DNA of 64,000 bases from Streptomyces phaeoluteigriseus. Lineage in GTDB: Bacteria > Actinomycetota > Actinomycetes > Streptomycetales > Streptomycetaceae. Shown here one piece after another: positions 20,801 to 29,876 of the stretch; position 1 is the stretch's first letter; every line of letters begins with the position of its first letter. The stretch lies in contig NZ_MPOH02000016.1 of assembly GCF_001896135.2 (NCBI RefSeq), forward strand, positions 394,774 to 458,773, given 5' to 3'. The notes beneath the pieces were generated by a model. It made no database searches. It was not told the DNA's origin and saw only the letters and a program-made list of their open reading frames with translations. Made by a program: the position numbers and the translations under genes.

Positions 20801-20862
20801 GGTCTCCGGGGCCGCGTCCCGAGTGCTTCCGGGCGCCCCCCTCAGGCGCCCGTGGCGCGTTC

Positions 20863-20891
20863 TTGACAGGGCACCGAGACCGTGGGGTACT
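20863..20891 (+). promoter_or_regulatory. Candidate sigma-70 (HrdB-type) promoter
   Basis: A perfect TTGACA at 20863-20868 is followed after 17 bases by GGTACT (20886-20891), a fair streptomycete -10 ending in the conserved T. Transcription would begin a few bases later and cover the GTG start at 20915 of the M14 peptidase. Confidence 0.45.
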
Positions 20892-20914
20892 GCGGAGGCG
20901 AAGGCCGGGCGGAC

Positions 20915-22183
20915 GTGACGGGGGTGAGTCTCCTGCCGGAGCTGCGCTACCCCACGCTGTCCGAACTGACCGCGTCCGCCGTGGCGTTGGCCGCGCTCCG
21001 ACCCGGGTTGTGCACGCTGCGCGAGGTCGGGCTCTCACGGGCGGGCCGGCCACTGCACCTGCTGTCCGTGGGGCATGCGCGGCGGGCCGTCCTGGTCGTC
21101 GCGGGGGCTCACGCGAACGAACCCACCGGCGGCCCCACACTGCTCGCCCTGGCCGAAAGGGTTCTGGGGGAGACGCATCTGAGGGACGGCACGTCCTGGC
21201 ACTTCCTGCTCTGCGCGGACCCCGACGGGGCGAGCCTGCACGTGACACCGGCGCCGCGCAGCCTCCTCGAGTACCACCGGGGCTTCTTCCGGCCGGCGGG
21301 CCCGGAGCAGCCGGAGTGGTCCCCTGCCGTCCTGCCGGCCGACCGGCTGCCCCCGGAGACGCGTGCGCTGACCCGCGTCATCGACGAGCTGCGGCCCTAC
21401 CTCCAGGTGACGTTGCACGGCACCGAGGTGGGCGGCAGCTGGGTGCAGTTGACGAGGGACATACCGGGCCTGGCCGAGCCGTTCGCCAAGTCGGCGGCGC
21501 AGTTGCACATCCCGGTGGAGACGGGCGCCTCCGACGCGGCGGGCTGGCCCGCGTCCGGGCCGGGGGTGCACGTGATGCCGGAACCCGGCGCGGGCGCGGC
21601 GTACCCGAGCATGCCGGACGACGCCCGGCACAGCACCTGGTACCACGCCCACCGCCACGGCGGCCTGACGGCGGTCGTGGAGGTGCCGATGTGGGCGAGC
21701 GACATGGTGGACGACCCGGCGCCGCACCCCGACCCGGCGGCGGCGATACGGCGTCTGGCCCGCCGCCTGCTGCGGGACGCCCGGGAGGTGGAGCACGTGC
21801 TGGCGGAGGCCTCGCCGCGGCTGGCGGGCGTCGACGGACCGCTGCTGAGAGCGGCCCGCTGGGCGCTGGAGCTGGTGCCGGGCCTGGCGGCCGACTGGAC
21901 CCACACGCCCCCGGCCGGCATCACGATGGCGTACGTCGGGAGCGTGGACGCGTTCGCCCGCCGGCTGCCGTTGCGGGCGGCGGCGATGCTGTGGCGGGTG
22001 CTGCGGGAGCGGGACGACCGGGCGGCGCCCCACCTGGAGCGTCTCGTCGAGGGGTGGAGCGAGGCGTTCGGCGAGCGGTTCCGGGCCCGCTGGGTGCCGT
22101 TGGAGCACCAGGTCGAGCACCAGTCCCGCACGGTCGTCGCGGCGGCGCTGCACGCGCGCGAGGGGTCGCCGCGGCAGCCGTAG
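20915..22183 (+). CDS. M14 family zinc carboxypeptidase (copy A)
   Basis: About 422 residues from GTG 20915, which has GGAGGCGAAGG ten bases upstream; GTG 20924 is also possible. Zinc ligands are His and Glu in GAHANEPTGGP and a later His in QVTLHGTEVGG. The catalytic Glu candidate is in TAVVEVPMWAS. There is no signal peptide, so it acts in the cytosol. The C-terminal 150 residues are helical and not part of the core fold. It is a paralogue of the gene at 22719-24098: both have LRYPT...EL near the start and LSVGH before the zinc site. The substrate is unknown; cell-wall peptides or amidated small molecules are possible. Confidence 0.85.
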   Translation: MTGVSLLPELRYPTLSELTASAVALAALRPGLCTLREVGLSRAGRPLHLLSVGHARRAVLVVAGAHANEPTGGPTLLALAERVLGETHLRDGTSWHFLLCADPDGASLHVTPAPRSLLEYHRGFFRPAGPEQPEWSPAVLPADRLPPETRALTRVIDELRPYLQVTLHGTEVGGSWVQLTRDIPGLAEPFAKSAAQLHIPVETGASDAAGWPASGPGVHVMPEPGAGAAYPSMPDDARHSTWYHAHRHGGLTAVVEVPMWASDMVDDPAPHPDPAAAIRRLARRLLRDAREVEHVLAEASPRLAGVDGPLLRAARWALELVPGLAADWTHTPPAGITMAYVGSVDAFARRLPLRAAAMLWRVLRERDDRAAPHLERLVEGWSEAFGERFRARWVPLEHQVEHQSRTVVAAALHAREGSPRQP

Positions 22184-22209
22184 CGGCCGTGGAGCCGGGG
22201 CGGAGTCGG

Positions 22210-22240
22210 CGGCGGGCACGCCCACACGCGCGTGCCGCCG
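22210..22240. terminator. Hairpin between convergent M14 and SSI genes
   Basis: CGGCGGGCACGC (22210-22221) can pair with GCGTGCCGCCG (22230-22240) with one bulged base and an eight-base loop. It lies between two converging genes. Confidence 0.55.
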
Positions 22241-22257
22241 CGACCGGCCGACCGGTG

Positions 22258-22722
22258 TCAGACCCCCGGCAGCTCGGCGGGTCCGGCCGCTTCGGGGAGC
22301 TGCTCGTCGTCGAGGGCGAAGACCGCGCCCGTCTCCGCGAGCATCACGCAGGTGTTGGAGAAGGTCTTCGTGTACGAGACCGGGCGGCCGTTCCACCGGC
22401 CGCTCGCGTGGGCGGTCACGGGCGCGTACAGGAGGGAGCAGACGGCGTCCTTGTGCGCGACGGCGCCGATGTCGCCGTCGGCCGCCGTGAGGTCGGCGCA
22501 GGCCTCGGCGGCGCGGGAGTGGCCCTGGGGCGGGTCGCACAGCAGGAGCGTGCCGCGGGTGTCGCTGGAGCGGGAGTCGCCGGTGGTGACGGTCAGCCGG
22601 AGTCCGTCGCCGGGGAGGGGGTTTCGGGGCGCCGAGGCCTGGGCGGGGGTGACGGCGGCGAGGAGGAGGGCGGCCGTGACGGGCAGGGCGCCCAGGATGC
22701 GGTGTGTGGGGAAGTGCTTCAT
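22258..22722 (-). CDS. Subtilisin inhibitor-like (SSI) secreted protease inhibitor
   Basis: A 154-residue precursor with a Sec signal peptide (ILGALPVTAALLLAAVTPAQ, cleavage near ASA). The mature protein carries the SSI pattern: four cysteines (TLLLCDPPQGHS, AAEACADL, AVCSLLYAPVT, FSNTCVM), the G-x-W-x-G core (ASGRWNGRPVSY) and GAVFAL near the end. By alignment with SSI, where Met73-Val74 follows Cys-Pro, the reactive bond here would be Leu-Leu in CSLLY, suggesting P1 = Leu. Its ATG overlaps the stop of the M14 peptidase upstream (ATGA), so they are translationally coupled. It should inhibit secreted subtilisins or the cell's own trypsin/subtilisin-like proteases. Confidence 0.92.
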   Translation of the reverse strand: MKHFPTHRILGALPVTAALLLAAVTPAQASAPRNPLPGDGLRLTVTTGDSRSSDTRGTLLLCDPPQGHSRAAEACADLTAADGDIGAVAHKDAVCSLLYAPVTAHASGRWNGRPVSYTKTFSNTCVMLAETGAVFALDDEQLPEAAGPAELPGV

Positions 22723-24098
22723 TCCCGGTGCATCGGCACGGCGGCCCCGGTTCCCCAGTCCGGCTCACCCGATCGCGCGGGTGCGGGTGCGGGTGCCGGC
22801 CGGGAGGCCAGTTCGAACGCGGCGAGGACGACTCTCGTCTGGTACTCCACCTGGCGGGCGACCGGGATCCAGCGGGCCCCGAAGCCGTCGTGGTAGTCGG
22901 CGCACCACCCGTCGATGAGCGCGTCCAGCTCGGGGAGCGCCCCGGCGGGGTCGTGCCCGGACCCGGCGACGAGCTGGCGGAGCAGGCCCGCGGTGCGTAC
23001 GGCGATACGGCGGCCGGCGATGCGCAGGGCGGCCAGGTGGGCGGTGTTCAGGGGCGGCAGCGGACGGGTGGGGTCGCCCGCGCCGGGGTCCCAGGCGTCG
23101 GCGAGGCCGGGGCAGACGAGGAGGTAGTCGTGGACGGGGGCGAGCAGGCGGGCCGTGTCGGGTGCGGCGGGGAGATGGGGCCGCACGCGCGCGAGGACGT
23201 GTTCGAGGAGCCGGGTCTCGTGGCGCAGGGTCCGGCTCACCGCGCGTAGCACGGCGTCGCGGTCGGCGGGCGGTGAGTCGTCCTCGACGGCGGCGACGCC
23301 CCACATGGGCGCCTCGACGACCGCGGTGACGGTGCCGTGCCGGTGCGGGTGGTACCAGGTCGACTCGACGGCGGCCTCGGTGATGGCGGCGGCCAGGTCG
23401 CGCGGGCGGGGCGGCGGGATCCGGTAGACGGCTGGTCCCAGTCCCGGCCAGTACAGGGTGTCGTAGGGGCCGAGTTCGCGGGGGATGCCGAGGCGGGCGG
23501 CGGCGTGGGCCACGCGCTGCGGGAGTCCGGGCAGGTCACGGGTGAGTTCGACGAAGCCGCCGCCGACGTCGACGCCGTGCAGCGAACACTGGAAGAAAGG
23601 TTTCAGCTCGTCCTGGAGACCGAGCAGCGCCCGTGTCTCCGGCAGGGCCGCGGCCTGCGCCCCGTCGGGCAGCCACTCGGGCTGTTCCAGGAAACCGGGC
23701 CGGAAGAAGTGCCGGAAGTAGCGGCCCAGGGTGTAGGGGCCGGACAGCCAGCCCTCGTTGCGGCGCAGGCCGTCGGGGTCGAGGCAGAGCAGCAGGTTCC
23801 AGGTGGCGTCGGCGTCCTCGGTGAGCCGCGGGTCGGCGAGGACGCGCTCGGCCAGCCGCAGGACGGTGGCGCCGCCGACGGGTTCGTTGGCGTGCGGTCC
23901 GGCGACGATCAGGGCCTGGCGGGTGCCGTGGCCCACGGAGAGCAGCCACAGGGGCGTGCCGGCGCGCGAGACGCGACGCGGCGCAGGCGGGTGTCGCGGG
24001 GTCGGCGGGCGACGAGTGCGGCCGCGCGGGCCGCGAGTTCGTCCGCGGTCGGGTAGCGCAGGAGTGGCGGCAGGACACACCTCCGCGTCGGGAGCACC
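22719..24098 (-). pseudogene. M14 family zinc carboxypeptidase (copy B), frameshifted
   Basis: A paralogue of the M14 protein at 20915. The N-terminal frame contains LPPLLRYPTADELAARAAAL and DTRLRRV. The main frame picks up at VSRAGTPLWLLSVGHGTRQA. One missing base near 23970-23977 (GTCGCGTC for GTCGGCGTC) joins them exactly where the paralogue reads GLSRAGRPLHLLSVGH. Zinc-site residues are GPHANEPVGG and CSLHGVDVGG; the catalytic Glu candidate is in TAVVEAPMWG. There is no signal peptide. I chose GTG 24098; GTG 24130 is possible. The stop overlaps the SSI start by ATGA. Length after repair is about 460 residues. Confidence 0.82.
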
Positions 24099-24195
24099 GT
24101 CGGCTCACCGGGAGTGCCGACTGTACGCACAGTGAGTCATGGCGCGTGAGGGACGTCAACACCGCCCCGGAGCCCTCGACTTGGTTGGCCGGGAC

Positions 24196-24747
24196 TCAGT
24201 TCACGGAGAGACGGAACGCCATCCGTCCGAAGGCGACCTGGTCGCCCTCGCGGACCACGGCGGCGCCGATGACGCGGCGTCCGTTGACGGTCGTGCCGTT
24301 GGTCGAGCCGAGGTCGCGCAGGATCCACATGCCGCCCTGGCGGCTGAGTTCGGCGTGCACGCGCGAGACGCTGTCGTGGGTCAGCCTGAGGCCGCTGGCG
24401 GGGTCACGGCCGATGCGCAGGGCCTGAGCGGTGCCGGGGTGCGGCAGCAGCAGCTTGGGCAGCCGCTCGGCCTGCCAGGCCCTGCGCAGCCGTACGGTGA
24501 AGCCGGAGACGGCCTCGACGGTGCCGAAGAGGGCGCGCGAGAAGCGGTTTTCACTGGGCAGGTCGGCGGTGAGGACCGCGAGTTCCTCGGAGCGGCGGGC
24601 GGCGAGCGCCAGTTCCATGCGCCGGATGAACGTGTCGTGGGAGAGGCGGCCCATGGCGGCGCCGTCACGGAGCACCTTCAGTGCCCTGTCGCGCTCCACG
24701 TCGGACAGGCGCGCGGGGTACGTGTTGAACTCGAATGACGACGTCAC
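24196..24747 (-). CDS. DUF1707 + FHA domain protein
   Basis: 183 residues from GTG 24747 (VTSSFEFNTYPARLSD). The N-terminal part (about 10-65) is a DUF1707 domain: LSDVERDRALKVLRDGAAMG, then RRMELALAARRSEEL. The C-terminal part (about 105-183) is an FHA domain that would bind phosphothreonine peptides: LRIGRDPASGLRL, SVSRVHAELS, DLGSTNGTTVNGRRV. All FHA contact residues (Gly-Arg, Ser-x-x-His, Asn-Gly) are present. It is likely a Ser/Thr-kinase-regulated adaptor. It lies upstream of M14 copy B on the same strand with a gap of under 100 bases. Confidence 0.88.
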   Translation of the reverse strand: MTSSFEFNTYPARLSDVERDRALKVLRDGAAMGRLSHDTFIRRMELALAARRSEELAVLTADLPSENRFSRALFGTVEAVSGFTVRLRRAWQAERLPKLLLPHPGTAQALRIGRDPASGLRLTHDSVSRVHAELSRQGGMWILRDLGSTNGTTVNGRRVIGAAVVREGDQVAFGRMAFRLSVN

Positions 24748-24960
24748 GTTCGTGATTGTCGGGCAGTGAACGGCGGGTGTCCAGAAAAACGCGGAACGGC
24801 GGCTCCGCGCGCGTGCCCGAGGCGATCCGTCGCGACACCGCCACGAGATGCGCGGCGAAGGGGGTGTTGGCGCAGCGGATCGATCTCGTTTGGAGCACGA
24901 TGGGTCGGGTCGGGCTACATCACGGTGAGCAGGCTGTGAGCAGACGAAGGGGAACCGTCC

Positions 24961-26706
24961 GTGCAGTTCGAGGTGTGGGCACCGCAGGCCGAACGTGTGA
25001 CGCTCCAGTGCGAGGGCGTCACAAGCGCGTTGGAGCGCGACGCGGCGCGGCCGGGGTGGTGGAGCGGCGAGGCGGAGGCGCGGGACGGCGCCCGGTACGG
25101 CTTCGCGGTGGACGACGGCCCGGTGCGGCCGGACCCGCGGTCGCGCCGTCAGCCGGACGGGCCGGACGGGCTGAGCGCGGTCGTCGACCACGGCCGCTAC
25201 GCGTGGCGGGCCGCGTGGCAGGGGCGTCCGCTGCCGGGCGCGGTCCTGTACGAGCTGCACGTGGGCACGTACACCGCCGAGGGCACGCTGGACGCGGCGG
25301 CCGACCGGCTCGGCCATCTCGTCGAACTGGGCGTGACGCACGTGGAGTTGATGCCACTGTGCCCCTTCCCCGGCCGGCACGGCTGGGGCTACGAGGGGGT
25401 CTCGCTGTGGGCGGTGCACGAGCCGTACGGCGGGCCCGAGGCGCTGAAGCGGTTCGTCGACCGCGCCCATGAGCTGGGGCTGGGCGTGGTCCTGGACGTC
25501 GTGCACAACCACCTGGGTCCGTCGGGCAACTACCTGCCCGTCTTCGGCCCGTACTTCACGGACACCCATCACACTCCCTGGGGTTCGGCGGTCAATCTGG
25601 ACGCGCCCGGCTCGGACGAGGTGCGGGCGTTCCTGCTGGACAGCGCGCTGGCCTGGCTGCGCGACTACCGGATCGACGGACTGCGGCTGGACGCGGTGCA
25701 CGCGCTGGCCGACACGCGCGCGTACCCGTTCCTGGAGGAGCTGTCGGAGTCGGTGGACGCGCTCGCCGCGGAGACGGGCCGCCCGCTGTTCCTGATCGCC
25801 GAGTCCGACCTGAACGACCCGCGGCTGATCACGCCCCGCCGCGAGCACGGCCTGGGCCTGCACGCGCAGTGGAACGACGACTTCCACCACGCCCTGCACA
25901 CCGCCCTGACCGGCGAGTCCCAGGGCTACTACGCCGACTTCGCGCGCGATCCGTTCGCCGCGCTGGCCAAGACCCTCACCGGCGGCTTCTTCCACGACGG
26001 CACCTACTCCAGCTTCCGCGACCGGTCCCACGGGCGGCGGCTGGACCGCACCCGGGTGCCCGCGCACCGGCTGCTGGGCTACTCCCAGACCCACGACCAG
26101 GTCGGCAACCGCGCCCTGGGCGACCGGCTCGCGGCCTCCCTCTCCCCCGGCCTGCTGGCCTGCGCGGCGGCGCTGACACTGACGTCCCCGTTCACGCCGA
26201 TGCTGTTCATGGGCGAGGAGTGGGCGGCGGGCACGCCCTGGCAGTTCTTCACCGACCACACCGACCCGGACCTCGCCGAGGCCGTACGGAACGGCAGGCG
26301 GCGGGAGTTCGCGGCGCACGGCTGGGCGGAGGAGGAGGTGCCCGACCCGCAGGACCCGGCGACCCGGGACCGTTCCTGCCTCGACTGGTCGGAGCCGGAG
26401 CGCGAGCCGCACGCGCGCGTGCTGGCCTGGTACCGCCGCCTGATCGCGCTGCGGCACGCCCAGGCGGACCTCACCGACCCCGACCTCGCCGACCTCAAGG
26501 TCGCCTACGACACGCAGGCCCGCTGGCTGGCCTTCCGCCGCGGCGACGTCCGGGTGGCCGTGAACCTCGGCGAGGCACCGGCGGCGATCCCCCTGGGTAC
26601 CCGCCCCGCACGCGTACTGGCCGCGTGGGAACCGGTGGAGGCACCGGGCCCGGACGGGCTGCTGCGCCTGCCCGGTGAGTCGTGCGTGGTGCTGGAGCAG
26701 GACTGA
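24961..26706 (+). CDS. treZ: Malto-oligosyltrehalose trehalohydrolase TreZ
   Basis: 581 residues from GTG 24961 with GAAGGGGAA upstream. TreZ releases trehalose from the maltooligosyl-trehalose made by TreY. An N-terminal CBM48-like domain (QFEVWAPQAERVTLQ) precedes the GH13 barrel. Regions I to IV: DVVHNHLGPSGNY, DGLRLDAVHAL (nucleophile Asp), LIAESDLNDP (Glu), and YSQTHDQVGNRALG. The wrong-frame Arg-rich products around it were ignored. It is separated from glgX-treY by about 4.6 kb of peptidase, inhibitor and FHA genes. Confidence 0.95.
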   Translation: MQFEVWAPQAERVTLQCEGVTSALERDAARPGWWSGEAEARDGARYGFAVDDGPVRPDPRSRRQPDGPDGLSAVVDHGRYAWRAAWQGRPLPGAVLYELHVGTYTAEGTLDAAADRLGHLVELGVTHVELMPLCPFPGRHGWGYEGVSLWAVHEPYGGPEALKRFVDRAHELGLGVVLDVVHNHLGPSGNYLPVFGPYFTDTHHTPWGSAVNLDAPGSDEVRAFLLDSALAWLRDYRIDGLRLDAVHALADTRAYPFLEELSESVDALAAETGRPLFLIAESDLNDPRLITPRREHGLGLHAQWNDDFHHALHTALTGESQGYYADFARDPFAALAKTLTGGFFHDGTYSSFRDRSHGRRLDRTRVPAHRLLGYSQTHDQVGNRALGDRLAASLSPGLLACAAALTLTSPFTPMLFMGEEWAAGTPWQFFTDHTDPDLAEAVRNGRRREFAAHGWAEEEVPDPQDPATRDRSCLDWSEPEREPHARVLAWYRRLIALRHAQADLTDPDLADLKVAYDTQARWLAFRRGDVRVAVNLGEAPAAIPLGTRPARVLAAWEPVEAPGPDGLLRLPGESCVVLEQD

Positions 26707-26747
26707 GGGCCGCACCGGGCGGAGCGGGGCGGGGACGGGCGGGTCCG

Positions 26748-27686
26748 TCAGTCGTCCGTCCCGTCCTCGCGCAGCTCCGTCACCCGTTCCAGCAGGATCG
26801 CCTCCCAGGAGCGTCGCAGCTGGGTGCGCAGCAGGGCCGGGGACTCGGTGCCGTGGCCGGTCAGGCGTTCGGCCAGGCGTACGACGGTGTCGCAGCGGGC
26901 CAGCCACAGGCCGCGCAGGCAGGCGCGGGCGCCGTACCCGGTGAGGGTGGCGGCGCGGACGGCGGCGCCGGAGCCGACGGCGAGGGCGAGGCCGGCGATG
27001 TCCTCGGCCGGATCGCCGACGACCGCGCCGGTCCAGTCGAGGACGCCGCGCACCCGGCCGTCGGCGCCGACCACGAGGTGCTCGCCCCGCAGGGTGTGGT
27101 GGACGAGGACGGCGGTGGCGGGCTGTGCGGCGAGCTGGACGGCGCCCGGCGGGGTGAGCTGGTGCAGCCGGGCGGGGTCGAACTCGTCCTCGTCGGCGAG
27201 CCGTTGGGCGGCGGCCACGGCCATCCGGCGCAGTGCCTCCAGGGAGCGCGGGGCGACGCGCGGCACGCCGACCGTCTCGGCCTGCCGGGCCGGTACCTCG
27301 CGCAGTCCGCCGAGCAGTCCGGCCAGGTCGGCCTCGCCCACGGCGGACACGTCGTGCTCCTCGGCGGTGCCGCCGGGCACCTTGGTGTCGAGGGTGTAGG
27401 TGAGGCCGGGCGACCATTCGCCGTGCGCGACGGAGGTCGGCACGGCGACCGGTACGTGCGGCCGGACGAGGTCACGCAGGCGCAGTTCGCGGCGCATGCG
27501 GACGGTCGCCTCGCGGTCGGGGGCCAGCCGCAGGACGTGGCGGGTGCCGACCCACCAGGTGCCGTGCCCGCCCTCCTCGGTGACGGGCCGCACCTCGGGG
27601 CCGGGACCGCCCTCGTCGCCGACCTCGAGGAGCGTGCGGACCAGCCGGCGGACGGTGTCCGCGGTGGGTGTGGATGCCTGGGTCAT
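26748..27686 (-). CDS. APH-fold protein with altered catalytic loop (possible pseudokinase)
   Basis: A 312-residue protein starting at ATG 27686 with the phosphotransferase (APH) fold. The second metal site is intact (RVRGVLDWTGAVVGDPAEDI). The catalytic loop reads TAVLVHHTLRGEHLVVG, where family members have HGDxxxxN. The catalytic Asp position holds Thr and the Asn position holds His. This would abolish ordinary phosphotransfer unless another residue takes over. Length is normal and there is no frame damage. It converges with treZ. No partner suggests a substrate. Confidence 0.78.
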   Translation of the reverse strand: MTQASTPTADTVRRLVRTLLEVGDEGGPGPEVRPVTEEGGHGTWWVGTRHVLRLAPDREATVRMRRELRLRDLVRPHVPVAVPTSVAHGEWSPGLTYTLDTKVPGGTAEEHDVSAVGEADLAGLLGGLREVPARQAETVGVPRVAPRSLEALRRMAVAAAQRLADEDEFDPARLHQLTPPGAVQLAAQPATAVLVHHTLRGEHLVVGADGRVRGVLDWTGAVVGDPAEDIAGLALAVGSGAAVRAATLTGYGARACLRGLWLARCDTVVRLAERLTGHGTESPALLRTQLRRSWEAILLERVTELREDGTDD

Positions 27687-27744
27687 GGTCGCGCCGTAGC
27701 CGTTCGGGTGCCGTTCGGGTGGGTGCCGGAACTCCTGGTGGGTT

Positions 27745-28872
27745 TCAGTCGACCATGACCATCTCGCGCGTGGTGTCGTTGAGGCGCCGGCCGCCGTCCT
27801 CGGTGACGGTGACGATGTCCTCGATGCGCACCCCGAACCGTCCGGGCAGGTAGACGCCGGGTTCCACGGAGAAGCACATGCCGGGCACGAGGGGCTGCTC
27901 CTCGCCCTCGATCATGTACGGCGGTTCGTGCGTGGTGACACCGATGCCGTGGCCGGTGCGGTGGATGAAGTACTCGCCGTACCCGGCGTCGGCGATGACG
28001 GCTCGGGCGGCGCGGTCGATCTCCTGGCAGGCGACGCCGGGCCGTACGGCGCGGAAGCCGGCCTCCTGGGCCTCGCGGACGAGATCGTGGACCCGGCGTT
28101 CCTCGTCGGTGGGTTCGCCGACGTGGACGGTGCGGGAGGTGTCGGAGCCGTAGCCGTCCTTGAGGCCGCCGAAGTCGAGGACGATCATGTCGCCGTGTTC
28201 GATGACGCGGTCACCGACCTCGTGGTGCGGGTTGGCTCCGTTCGGGCCCGAGGCGACGATGGTGAAGTCGACCTGGGAGTGCCCGAAGCGGCGGAGCAGG
28301 TCGGCCAGGTCGGCGCCGACCTCGGACTCCCTGCGCCCGGCGAAGGGAACCTTCCGGATCTCCTCGTACGTTGCGTCGGCGGCCGCTCCCGCGGCCGCCA
28401 TCAGCTCCAGTTCGGCAGCGTCCTTGACGGCACGCAGCATCGGCAGGGCCTCGGTGAGGGAGGCGTAGGAGCTGTCCGGCACGGCCCTCTGCAGGCGGAG
28501 CAGGTGCAGAGCCCAGGCGTTGTCGCTGACGCCGAACCGTTTGCCGGTGTCCAGGAGGGCGGCGGTGGCGGCGTAGGGGTCCTTGCCGTCCGTCCAGTCC
28601 CGCAGGGTGAGCGCGGGGGCACCGACCGCCTCGGCGGCGTCGGGGGCCTCCAGCGCCGGGACGACGAGGACGGGGTCGCGGTCGGGGGTGAGGACGAGCA
28701 GGGTGAGCCGTTCGGTGACCGCCGGGGGCGCGTAGCCGGTGAGCCAGACCAGGTCCGGGCCGGGGGCCACGAGCAGACCGGCCAGCCCCGCGTCGGCGGC
28801 CGCTCGGACGGCCCGCTCCATGCGGGCCCGGTAGTCGGCGGCGGTGAAGCGCGCGGGCGTACGGCCGGTCAT
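27745..28872 (-). CDS. Xaa-Pro aminopeptidase / M24B family metallopeptidase
   Basis: 375 residues from ATG 28872. The N-terminal creatinase-like domain includes LLVAPGPDLVWLTGYAPPA. The C-terminal pita-bread domain has all five metal ligands: two Asp in VLDFGGLKDGYGSDTSRTVH, His in HRTGHGIGVTTHEPPYM, and two Glu in FSVEPGVYLPGRFGVRIEDI. It is thus an intact dinuclear-metal enzyme removing an N-terminal residue before proline, or a proline dipeptidase. It lies 58 bases upstream of the APH-fold gene on the same strand. Confidence 0.92.
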   Translation of the reverse strand: MTGRTPARFTAADYRARMERAVRAAADAGLAGLLVAPGPDLVWLTGYAPPAVTERLTLLVLTPDRDPVLVVPALEAPDAAEAVGAPALTLRDWTDGKDPYAATAALLDTGKRFGVSDNAWALHLLRLQRAVPDSSYASLTEALPMLRAVKDAAELELMAAAGAAADATYEEIRKVPFAGRRESEVGADLADLLRRFGHSQVDFTIVASGPNGANPHHEVGDRVIEHGDMIVLDFGGLKDGYGSDTSRTVHVGEPTDEERRVHDLVREAQEAGFRAVRPGVACQEIDRAARAVIADAGYGEYFIHRTGHGIGVTTHEPPYMIEGEEQPLVPGMCFSVEPGVYLPGRFGVRIEDIVTVTEDGGRRLNDTTREMVMVD

Positions 28873-29009
28873 CCGGGCCTCCCTGGAAGGACGTGGTGAC
28901 TACGGGCAGCATCCTGCCCGGTCATCAGGGGCGGCGCGACCCGGTCGACGGGTTTCGCGGGAAGGTCCACTCGCCGCCCCCTGACGGGTGTGCATTGCCT
29001 GCTCATCGG

Positions 29010-29054
29010 ATCTCATGGTTGGATCTCGTCGTCAGATCTAATGGTTGGGTATCT
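29010..29054 (+). promoter_or_regulatory. Direct repeat ATCTxATGGTTGG upstream of metallophosphoesterase
   Basis: ATCTCATGGTTGG (29010-29022) and ATCTAATGGTTGG (29036-29048) are 26 bases apart, in an unusually AT-rich stretch for this window. The second copy ends about 40 bases upstream of the GTG start at 29089. This looks like an activator or repressor site. No known consensus was recognised. Confidence 0.45.
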
Positions 29055-29088
29055 GATAAGCATTAATCTACTTCGGGAGGCCGACTCC

Positions 29089-29843
29089 GTGCTCGTACTC
29101 GCCCACATCAGCGATCTGCACCTGGACGGCAGCGCACGTGCCACCGAGCGCGCCGAGCGGGTGTGCGAGCGGCTCCGGAACCTGCCGGGGCGGGTGGACG
29201 CGCTGCTGGTCACCGGGGACATCGCGGACCACGGGACGGAGGCCGAGTACGAGGAGGCCGCACGCATCCTCGGGCCGCACGGCCCCCGCACTCCCTGGCC
29301 GGTGCTCACCTGCCCCGCAACCACGACCGTCGCGCCCCGTACCGCAAGGCCCTGCTCGGGCGGCCGGCCGCCGACGGGCCGGTCAACAGCGTCCAGGTGT
29401 TCGACGGAGGCGCGGTCCTGATGTGCGACTCCAGCATCCCGGGCGAGGACGAGGGGGCCCTGGCCGACGAGACGTACGCCTGGATCGAGGAGACCCTCGA
29501 CGAGCTGGACGGGGACGTGCCGGCACTGCTCGCCTTCCACCACCCCCCGGTGACGCTGCACCATCCCCTGCCGGACGGCTACCGGTTGGGTGACCCCGGC
29601 CGGCTGGCCGCGCTGCTGGAGCGCCGGCCGGAGATCGCCGGGATCATCACCGGCCACGCCCACAGCCCGGCCGCCACCACCTTCGCCGGGCGGCCGCTGG
29701 TCGTGGGCCCCGGCGTGACATGGACGCTGCGGCTGCCCTGGGAGGGCGAGGAGATCGCCGACCGTGCGGCTCCGGTCGGGTTCGCGTTCCACGTCCTGGA
29801 CGAGGACCGGCGGCTCACGAGCCACTTCCGCGTGGTCGTCTGA
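29089..29843 (+). pseudogene. Metallophosphoesterase (CpdA-like), frameshifted
   Basis: A calcineurin-like phosphoesterase starting at GTG 29089, with CGGGAGG eight bases upstream. The first frame has the metal-binding LAHISDLHLDG and LLVTGDIADHGTE. It then breaks inside the key GNHD motif: the sequence reads TGCCCCGCAACCACGAC. One missing G at about 29317 restores LTCPGNHDRRAPYRKALLG. The second frame carries LLAFHHPPVTLH and IITGHAHSPAATT, completing the metal site. Restored length is about 252 residues, matching CpdA/GpdQ-type enzymes that cut cAMP or phosphodiesters. Confidence 0.85.
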
Positions 29844-29876
29844 GTCCGGCGGCGCACCCTCGCGCGGACCGGGCCG

